Below, piece after piece: positions 21,685-26,288 of a stretch of DNA of 26,288 nt. The stretch comes from Palsa-870 sp039935415 (lineage in GTDB: Bacteria > Chloroflexota > Dormibacteria > Dormibacterales > Dormibacteraceae), in the NCBI GenBank assembly GCA_039935415.1, contig JBDTKH010000074.1:1-26288 (forward strand), written 5' to 3'. Positions within the stretch are counted from its first letter, which is position 1; each line of letters opens with the position of its first letter. The position numbers were made by a program, and so were the translations under genes. The notes beneath the pieces are model-generated. The model did no database searches and was not told the origin of the DNA. It saw nothing but the letters and a program-made list of their open reading frames with translations.

Positions 21685-22566
21685 ATGACCTGGTACTCGG
21701 GCGAAGGTGGCTTCAACCGGTTTGCGAGCGTCATCGACGGGGTGGCGGATGACGTGAAGCGCGTGCGCCGCGGCTGGTTCTGGAACTCCCCTAGGCCGCA
21801 CACGTGGCCATCGCCCGGCGCTGTCGTGCCGGCCCGCGCGAGTGACCTCGGCTGGGCTCGACAGGAGCCGGTGCGCTCGATCCGCTGGCTCATCCAGCAC
21901 GGGCTGCTGCTGCCGTTCACCGAGGTGATTGCCCACCCCAAGGTCGAGGGGCGCGAGTGGGTGCGCGAGCTCGAGCGACCCGTAATCTTCGCCGCCAACC
22001 ACTCGAGCCACGCCGACACGTCGCTCATCCTCCACGCGCTGACGGACCGCGCCCGCGACCGGACGGTCGTCGCGGCGGCGGCCGACTACTGGTTCAAGCG
22101 CCCCATGCTCGGCAACTTCGTGAGCCTGTTCCTCAACACCTTCCCGTTCTCACGCACCGGCGGCGCGCAGGCGCAGCTGCACAGCTCGAGCCAGCTGCTC
22201 AAATCAGGATGGAACCTGGTCCTGTTCCCGGAGGGCAGCCGTTCGCCCGACGGCCGCATCCAGGAGTTCAAGCCGGGCGTCGGGCATCTCGCGAACGAGA
22301 CCGGGACTCCGGTCGTGCCTATACATATCCGCGGCGCCTACCAGATCATGCCGAAGGGCCAGCAGCTCCCGCTTCCAGGCCCCGTACGCGTGCGCATCGG
22401 CAAGCCGATGACGCCTCAGCCCAAGGAAGGCTCGCGAGAGTTCACAGCCCGGGTCGAGAAGGCCGTGCGGGCGCTGGCCGCGGAGCCGCGGCAGCCCGAC
22501 ATCCAGGGCACCTGGATCGAAAGATGGCAGGCGTCCAAGCCTCGCGAATTGCGATACGAAGAATAA
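21685..22566 (+). CDS. PlsC-type lysophospholipid/glycerolipid acyltransferase
   Basis: A 293-residue acyltransferase of the PlsC/LPLAT family. The HX4D catalytic motif is H106-D111 in ANHSSHADTS, the phosphate-binding motif is FPEGSRSPDG (181-190), and the third block is VVPIHIRGA. Such enzymes put an acyl chain from acyl-CoA or acyl-ACP onto a glycerophosphate or other hydroxyl acceptor at the membrane. An N-terminal region of about 75 residues precedes the core and ends in WLIQHGLLLPF, which may lie at the membrane surface. It closes the co-directional run with the acyl reductase fusion, so a shared lipid product is likely. Confidence 0.92.
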   Translation: MTWYSGEGGFNRFASVIDGVADDVKRVRRGWFWNSPRPHTWPSPGAVVPARASDLGWARQEPVRSIRWLIQHGLLLPFTEVIAHPKVEGREWVRELERPVIFAANHSSHADTSLILHALTDRARDRTVVAAAADYWFKRPMLGNFVSLFLNTFPFSRTGGAQAQLHSSSQLLKSGWNLVLFPEGSRSPDGRIQEFKPGVGHLANETGTPVVPIHIRGAYQIMPKGQQLPLPGPVRVRIGKPMTPQPKEGSREFTARVEKAVRALAAEPRQPDIQGTWIERWQASKPRELRYEE

Positions 22567-22592
22567 ATAGGAAAAGTGACCTCCCTGCTACC

Positions 22593-22643
22593 TCTGGGGT
22601 CCCCGCGCGAAGCGCGGGAGGTGGCCCAGCGCCGGGTGGGGGT
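22593..22643 (+). repeat. Dispersed hairpin repeat, copy d
   Basis: GGGGTC, then the perfect hairpin CCCGCGC-GAA-GCGCGGG (22602-22618), AGGTGGCCCAGC and GCCGGGTGGGGGT. It matches copy e and the reverse complement of copy a. It lies between the convergent acyltransferase and DUF385 genes. Confidence 0.75.
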
Positions 22644-22666
22644 CGACCGCCAGGCGCTAGCGGTCG
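22644..22666 (-). terminator. Hairpin at the 3' end of the DUF385 gene
   Basis: CGACCGC (22644-22650) and GCGGTCG (22660-22666) form a 7-bp perfect stem with a 9-nt loop that contains the stop codon. No U-run follows, so intrinsic termination is doubtful. It may only protect the mRNA end. Confidence 0.3.
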
Positions 22667-23103
22667 GCCTCGATCCGGAACACTGGATGGTCGGGCGCGA
22701 TCCGGCGAAGCTCCGCGTCTGAGGAATCGGCGCTAACCCCGCCGAAGAACATGCCGACCTCGAACGCCCACCGCTTCAGGTAGTTGCGGACGATGGGCAC
22801 CCTCTCCTCGTCAGGGATCTCGACTGCTTTGAAAGGCTTAGCCCTGGACCCGAGCATGAGCTCGCCCTGGCCCGAGGCGCGAAGGTTGCGCACCCACTGG
22901 GTGTGGCCTCTCGGCGCGACGAGGTACTCCTTGCCCTCGTAGGTCAGCACGTTCACCGGAGTCGTGTGCCACTCACCGGACTTGCGGCCGCGGACACGCA
23001 GCACCCGCGATCCCCAAACGCTGATGCCGAACCGCGTAGAGAGCGCAACGGCGCGGTTGAAAACGTGCTTGGTGAACCAGTCGGGCCTCTGGTAGTGGTC
23101 CAT
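22657..23103 (-). CDS. Deazaflavin (F420)-dependent nitroreductase family protein (DUF385)
   Basis: The 148-residue single-domain protein has the split-barrel fold signature of the DDN/FGD-related family. RVRGRKSGEWHTTPVNVL and YLVAPRGHTQWVRNLRASG match the F420-binding motifs RGRKSG(R/K)...TP and GG....P.W..NL. It probably uses F420H2 to reduce quinones or other acceptors, which implies F420 synthesis elsewhere in the genome. This family is common in actinobacteria and Chloroflexota-like lineages. The ATG has the TATCGT box 8 nt upstream on its strand, shared with the divergent DUF1028 gene. It is convergent with the acyltransferase gene across repeat copy d. Confidence 0.9.
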   Translation of the reverse strand: MDHYQRPDWFTKHVFNRAVALSTRFGISVWGSRVLRVRGRKSGEWHTTPVNVLTYEGKEYLVAPRGHTQWVRNLRASGQGELMLGSRAKPFKAVEIPDEERVPIVRNYLKRWAFEVGMFFGGVSADSSDAELRRIAPDHPVFRIEADR

Positions 23104-23110
23104 CGCCGTT

Positions 23111-23117
23111 TACGATA
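23111..23117. promoter_or_regulatory. Shared, overlapping -10 boxes of a bidirectional promoter
   Basis: The 22-bp gap between two divergent starts holds TACGATA. Read forward, TACGAT lies 9 nt before ATG 23126. Read in reverse, TATCGT lies 8 nt before ATG 23103. One near-palindromic hexamer can thus serve both leaderless genes. Confidence 0.55.
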
Positions 23118-23125
23118 GCCAGGTC

Positions 23126-24040
23126 ATGACCTACTCGATAGTCGCGCGTGACAAGAATACAGGCGAGTTCGGCGTGGCCGTGCAGTCCCACTATTTCCAG
23201 GTGAGCCCGGCCGTGCCGTGGGCCCTCGCGGGCGTGGGCGCGGTCGCGACCCAGTCCAGGGTCAACCTCAGCTACGGACAGCTCGGCCTCGAGCTCATGC
23301 AGGCCGGCTACACCGCCGACCAGGCGCTCAAAGCGTTGACCGCGGGCGATCCGCGAGCCGAGGTGCGCCAGTGCGCGATCGTGGATGGCGCCGGCAACGT
23401 TGCCGCGCACACGGGCGGCAAATGCATACCCGCGGCCGGCCACCGGCTCGGCGACGGGTTCAGCTGCCAGGCCAACCTGATGGAAAAGGACACGGTCTGG
23501 GACGCGATGGCGGAGGCCTTCACCTCGACGGATGAGCCGCTGGCTGAACGCATGATGGCTGCGCTCGAGGCCGCTGAGGCCGAAGGTGGCGATATCCGTG
23601 GCAAGCAATCAGCCGCCATGGTTGTGGTCGCGGCAATTGGGACGGGGCGTCCCTGGGACGACCGGATCATCGACCTTCGCGTCGACGATGCGGCGGAGCC
23701 GTTACCCGAGCTGCGCCGGCTGCTGAGGATCAAGCGCGCATACATCACCACGCAAGACGCTGATCAGCTGGAGGAGTCGGGTGATAAGGCTGCCGCGATT
23801 GCCAAGCTCAAGGAGGCGATGGCTATCGCCCCTGAGTTGATCGAGATCCGATTCATGGCGGGGGTCACGATGGCGAGCGAGGGCGACCTCGACGCCGGAT
23901 GCGCCTTGATCGCCGAAGCCATGCGCAAGGATGGGCGCTGGCTCGAGACGCTGCGCCGCCTGGCCGCCGTCGACCTCGTGAAGCCCGAAGTCGTGGCCGC
24001 GGTCGAGGCCCGGCTCGCGACAGGTTCGCGGCGCATCTAG
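23126..24040 (+). CDS. DUF1028 family protein (Ntn-hydrolase-like) with C-terminal TPR-like region
   Basis: The 304-residue protein starts MTYSIVARDKNTGEFGVAVQSHYFQV, the typical DUF1028 N-terminus. GAVATQSRVNLSYGQLGLELM and HTGGKCIPAAGH follow, and DDRIIDLRVDD ends the first domain at about residue 200. Members resemble Ntn hydrolases and are thought to be peptidases or hydrolases, but the activity is not established. From about residue 205 the sequence is helical (EESGDKAAAIAKLKEAMAIAPEL), compatible with one or two tetratricopeptide repeats, as in longer DUF1028 members. The TAG stop is the first triplet of the -10 box for the next gene. Confidence 0.9.
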   Translation: MTYSIVARDKNTGEFGVAVQSHYFQVSPAVPWALAGVGAVATQSRVNLSYGQLGLELMQAGYTADQALKALTAGDPRAEVRQCAIVDGAGNVAAHTGGKCIPAAGHRLGDGFSCQANLMEKDTVWDAMAEAFTSTDEPLAERMMAALEAAEAEGGDIRGKQSAAMVVVAAIGTGRPWDDRIIDLRVDDAAEPLPELRRLLRIKRAYITTQDADQLEESGDKAAAIAKLKEAMAIAPELIEIRFMAGVTMASEGDLDAGCALIAEAMRKDGRWLETLRRLAAVDLVKPEVVAAVEARLATGSRRI

Positions 24041-24043
24041 ACT
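24038..24043 (+). promoter_or_regulatory. -10 box (TAGACT) overlapping the DUF1028 stop codon
   Basis: TAGACT starts with the TAG stop of the DUF1028 gene and lies 9 nt before TTG 24053. It is the same hexamer and the same stop-codon reuse as at 4148. Confidence 0.55.
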
Positions 24044-24052
24044 TCACGAGTC

Positions 24053-24349
24053 TTGGGAAAGTTCAAGAGTCAGCGCAGGGGCCCGCGGCGGCCGCCGAAG
24101 GCGGCCAAGGCGGAGAAGGACGATGGTGGCCAGAAGGAGGCGGCCGTCGTCATGGACGCGGTCGTCGCCCAGGCGCTGCCCAATGCCATGTTCGAGGTCG
24201 AGATCGAGGGCGGCCACAAGCTCATTGCCTACGCGGCGGGAAGGATGCGCCGGTACTTCATCCGCATCACGCCAGGCGACCGCATCCGCGTCGAGCTCTC
24301 GCCCTACGACCTGACCCGCGGGCGCATCGTCTACAGATACCGGGAGTAA
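24053..24349 (+). CDS. infA: Translation initiation factor IF-1 with basic N-terminal extension
   Basis: The last 70 residues are an IF-1 OB fold: VVAQALPNAMFEVEIEGGHK, GRMRRYFIRITPGDRIRVEL and SPYDLTRGRIVYRYRE. IF-1 occupies the ribosomal A site during initiation. The usual AHISGKMR reads AYAAGRMR here. The TTG start at 24053 adds about 28 residues rich in Lys/Arg/Pro (GKFKSQRRGPRRPPKAAK). It is supported by the TAGACT box 9 nt upstream. A shorter start at ATG 24151 would clip the first beta strand. The gene is not in a ribosomal protein operon, so it may be a second, specialised copy. Confidence 0.92.
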   Translation: MGKFKSQRRGPRRPPKAAKAEKDDGGQKEAAVVMDAVVAQALPNAMFEVEIEGGHKLIAYAAGRMRRYFIRITPGDRIRVELSPYDLTRGRIVYRYRE

Positions 24350-24362
24350 ACAACCTCGCGTC

Positions 24363-24418
24363 CGGTGGGGTCCCGCGCCGAAGGCGCGCGAGTGAGCCCG
24401 TCAGGCGCGGGTGGGGGG
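24363..24418 (+). repeat. Dispersed hairpin repeat, copy e
   Basis: GGTGGGGTC, then the imperfect hairpin CCGCGCC-GAA-GGCGCGCG (24372-24390), AGTGAGCCCG and GCGCGGGTGGGGGG. It is aligned with copy d. An in-frame GTG at 24411 inside the copy is not the likely start of the next gene. Confidence 0.75.
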
Positions 24419-24431
24419 ATACGAGCTGGCT

Positions 24432-25229
24432 TTGACCCAGGTGACTGATCTTCTCAAAGCGTTCGGCTCAGCCCGCGTCTTCGACCTCGAGCAGCTTCGC
24501 TACGCCGGCGCCCCATCGCATCCGGCCCACCAGCCCGGCTTCAACTACTTCCTCCATCGCCACCACGCTCGCGGCGCCACCGAAGCGCGCACCGGCGCGT
24601 CGGGCATTGTCGTCATGCCCGAGCACTCGGGGACACACATCGACGCGCTGGCTCACCAGGCCGAGAACCTGATGCTCCACGGCGGGGTGCACGTCGACTC
24701 GGGCGTGCAGACGCCGGTTGGTTTCCGGGTGCTCGGCGTCGAGACGATGGCGCCACTCGTCGGCCGCGGCGTGCTGCTGGACTTGGCGGGCGCGAAGCGC
24801 CTACCGCCAGAACACTCGATCACGGCCGGCGAGCTCGAGCGCGCGGCCGGGACCGCCGGCGTGGAGGTGAGGGAGGGCGACGTGGTGCTGGTGCGGACCG
24901 GCTACGGCGCGCTCTGGTCAGAGCCCGCCGAGTACCTGCGCGCGGCCGGGGTCAGCGCGGCCGGCACCCGCTGGCTGATCGAGAAGAAGGTGAAGGCGGT
25001 TGGCGCCGACAACATCGCGTGGGACCTGATCGGCGCGACCGACCCGGACCTCGGTGTGACGCTTCCGGGCCACATCCTCCTGCTCGTTCGGGCCGGGATA
25101 CCGATCATCGAGAACCTGAACCTCGAAGAGCTGGCGGCGGCCGGGGTGCACGAGTTCGGGTTCGTGTGCCTGCCGCTCAAGATGCGCGGCGCGACGGGCT
25201 CACCCGTCCGCCCGATCGCGATCGCGTAG
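24432..25229 (+). CDS. Cyclase family metal-dependent hydrolase (kynurenine formamidase-like)
   Basis: The 265-residue protein has the cyclase/KynB motif HSGTHIDALAH (HxGTHxDxxxH), which binds two metal ions and a water. It also has VRTGYG, VKAVGADNIAWD and GHILLLVRAGIPIIENLNLEEL, typical of the later part of the family. Members hydrolyse N-formylkynurenine, cyclic amides or similar small molecules, and the exact substrate is open. I choose TTG 24432, since the longer GTG 24411 start would lie inside repeat copy e. A TACGAG hexamer is 6 nt upstream. No kynurenine pathway genes are nearby. Confidence 0.88.
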   Translation: MTQVTDLLKAFGSARVFDLEQLRYAGAPSHPAHQPGFNYFLHRHHARGATEARTGASGIVVMPEHSGTHIDALAHQAENLMLHGGVHVDSGVQTPVGFRVLGVETMAPLVGRGVLLDLAGAKRLPPEHSITAGELERAAGTAGVEVREGDVVLVRTGYGALWSEPAEYLRAAGVSAAGTRWLIEKKVKAVGADNIAWDLIGATDPDLGVTLPGHILLLVRAGIPIIENLNLEELAAAGVHEFGFVCLPLKMRGATGSPVRPIAIA

Positions 25230-25235
25230 CCTCGC

Positions 25236-25254
25236 CGCGCGAAGGCGCGTTTCG
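25236..25254 (+). terminator. Possible weak terminator after the cyclase gene
   Basis: CGCGC-GAAG-GCGCG is followed by TTTCG, 7 nt after the stop codon. The stem is only 5 bp and the T-run is short. Apart from this the 70-bp gap shows nothing. Confidence 0.25.
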
Positions 25255-25299
25255 ACGCGGTCCTGAAGAACTAACTGGGTCCCGCTGCGGTGGTCGGGC

Positions 25300-25584
25300 T
25301 TAGCGGCGCCCCACCGTCTGGAAGCAGTCCAGGCAGTAAACCGGCCGGGCCCCCGTGGGCACGAACGGCACCTGGGTCTGCTTGCCGCAGTTCGAACAGA
25401 TCACGTCGTGCATGATCCTGCTCCGGCCGTTGCCCTCAGTCGTCCGACGGGCCGCCCGGCACTCCGGGCAACGCCGCGGCTCGTTCTGGAGCCCGCGCGA
25501 CTGGTAGAACTCCTGCTCCCCCGCCGTAAAAAGAAAGTCGCGCCCACAGTCGCGACACTGCAAGGTCCGATCCGAGATGCTCAC
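25300..25584 (-). CDS. Small double zinc-ribbon protein (zf-trcl type)
   Basis: The 94-residue product holds two zinc-binding modules. The first is CRDCGRDFLFTAGEQEFYQ followed by RRCPECRAARR, which matches the zf-trcl probable zinc-binding domain. The second is CSNCGKQTQVPFVPTG followed by YCLDCF. Such proteins are thought to bind nucleic acid or RNA polymerase-like partners, but no function is proven. The GTG start has a strong AGGGGAGG Shine-Dalgarno sequence (25593-25600 on the complement) 8 nt upstream, so this gene is translated from a leadered mRNA. Confidence 0.88.
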   Translation of the reverse strand: MSISDRTLQCRDCGRDFLFTAGEQEFYQSRGLQNEPRRCPECRAARRTTEGNGRSRIMHDVICSNCGKQTQVPFVPTGARPVYCLDCFQTVGRR

Positions 25585-25662
25585 CGTCCTGGCCTCCCCT
25601 TTTTTCGCGCTCAGAGGCCCGGACGAAGGTTGCCGGTCTACCCCTCCAGCGTTGCGACGGCG

Positions 25663-25668
25663 ATTCTA
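25663..25668 (-). promoter_or_regulatory. Candidate -10 box (TAGAAT) for the zinc-ribbon gene
   Basis: TAGAAT on the minus strand lies about 79 nt before the GTG start and would give a leader that includes the Shine-Dalgarno sequence. It is the same hexamer as at 1596 and 15639. No clear -35 is visible. Confidence 0.35.
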
Positions 25669-25706
25669 GCGCTCTTGCGGCGACTTTGGGAAAGCGGTTT
25701 TCCCGT

Positions 25707-26211
25707 TCAGGCGGTGACCGCCGCGGACTCGCGCTCGTCCTCGTCCATGATCACCGGCGCCTCGTCAAAGCCGCGCTCGACCTTGGTCCCTGTCAGCGGC
25801 ACCTCCCTAAGGAACACCGTCGAGACCAGGGCGACCACCAGGATCAGGCCCGCGAAGAAGTAAATGTCGTGCAGGGTGTCCGAGAGCGCGAGCCGGATGG
25901 CGTGGACGAAGGCTGCGGGCAGCTTGGCGAGCAGCGTCGGGTCCAGGATCGAGTTGGCGCTGCCGCCCTTGGGCAGGCCGTTGACCACCTGCGGAGGCAG
26001 GTTTAGGTCCGACACGCGCTTATTCAGGTAGTCGGGCAGCCGGTTCGCAAGCACCGCGCCGAGGATGGCGCTTCCGACGGTCCCACCGAGGTTGCGCCAG
26101 AACTGGATCTGGCTCGAGGCCACGCCCAGGTATTTGCAGCGCCAGCATGGTGCCGGCGGTTGCCAGGATGACGCGGTTGCGCGACAGTCCATGGCTCAGC
26201 GGCGCGGTCAT
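25707..26211 (-). pseudogene. MFS drug efflux transporter (DHA2/EmrB-QacA type), internal deletion
   Basis: The ATG at 26211 opens MTAPLSHGLSRNRVILATAG and TMLAL, the normal start of a 14-helix DHA2 transporter running into TM1. At about 26128-26140 the sequence jumps, in another frame, to YLGVASSQIQFWRNLGGTVG, which belongs near the C-terminal third. It then runs through a loop and a last helix (DIYFFAGLILVVALVSTVF) to an acidic tail and stop. Roughly 350-400 residues are missing, and the two parts are out of frame by one. It cannot make a transporter, so it is a deletion pseudogene or an assembly chimera. Confidence 0.8.
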
Positions 26212-26228
26212 CGTCAGCTCGGTTTCGG

Positions 26229-26288
26229 CTATTTCCCCAGCTCCTTCCTGGCGTTCTCCACCAGGTGCAGGCACAGGTGTCGTAGCTG
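26229..26288 (-). CDS. C-terminal end of an upstream gene (truncated by window edge)
   Basis: The minus-strand frame from the window edge encodes 19 residues (QLRHLCLHLVENARKELGK) and ends in TAG, 17 nt before the MFS start. It is helical and amphipathic. MFS efflux genes are often preceded by a MarR or TetR regulator, but too little is visible to assign a family. Confidence 0.45.
   Translation of the reverse strand, partial: QLRHLCLHLVENARKELGK

Noticed and set aside
7773..24418. The dispersed G/C-rich repeats as a CRISPR array
   Set aside because: The copies are kilobases apart, occur in both orientations, vary in stem sequence and have no regular spacers or cas genes nearby.
24411..24431. 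GTG at 24411 as start of the cyclase-family gene
   Set aside because: It falls in the G-rich tail of repeat copy e. TTG 24432 gives the expected length.
25688..25704. GGGAAA-GCGGT-TTTCCC as a terminator for the MFS remnant
   Set aside because: The stem is 6 bp, A/T-rich and without a following U-run on the minus strand. It could be chance.

Overview
The window is a 26.3 kb piece of a GC-rich bacterial chromosome with tightly packed genes. No rRNA, tRNA, CRISPR array or intact mobile element is visible. Several traits point to a soil-type lineage around Chloroflexota, Candidatus Dormibacterota or Actinobacteriota: an F420-type DUF385 reductase, an HNH endonuclease tail of the DUF222 type, a CXXXY-type (not HXXXY) CcmE, a zinc-ribbon MscL, an acyl reductase-HAD fusion, many GTG/TTG starts, and -10 boxes (TANNNT) lying 6-9 nt upstream of start codons with no leader. 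I favour Dormibacterota/Chloroflexota, with low confidence. No single gene settles it.

Layout. 1-2.3 kb: HNH tail, convergent RarA ATPase, then a divergent zinc-ribbon protein with a degenerate GGDEF domain. 2.3-4.15 kb: histidine phosphatase and GH1 beta-glycosidase. 4.15-9.3 kb: a System I cytochrome c maturation operon (TlpA/CcmG-like, CcmE, CcmF, a 30-residue membrane peptide, CcmA, CcmB, CcmC, CcmD), followed by an FAD reductase that lacks a normal start codon. 10.4-14.4 kb: Nudix CoA pyrophosphatase, a helical unknown, a ZIP metal transporter divergent from a DtxR/MntR regulator with two operator-like palindromes between and inside them, MscL and a medium-chain dehydrogenase. 14.5-15.5 kb: secreted M23 peptidase.

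15.65-22.6 kb is the most unusual part. It is a co-directional run of a fatty acyl reductase-HAD phosphatase fusion, a zinc polyol/threonine-type dehydrogenase, a divergent LarA-like (nickel-pincer family) protein, a frameshifted lipoprotein and a PlsC-type acyltransferase. Together they suggest a lipid-modifying pathway not recognisable as a standard one. A long inverted repeat of about 180 bp sits between the dehydrogenase and the LarA-like gene.

22.6-26.3 kb: DUF385 reductase and DUF1028 protein sharing one bidirectional promoter, an IF-1 with a basic N-terminal extension, a cyclase-family hydrolase, a small zinc-ribbon protein, an MFS efflux gene wrecked by a large internal deletion, and the last 19 codons of an upstream gene. 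Five copies of a dispersed hairpin repeat (GC hairpin plus CCTCCCCAC/GTGGGGAGG or GGGTGGGGG parts) sit between genes. One of them interrupts the ccm operon and supplies the apparent start codon of ccmB.
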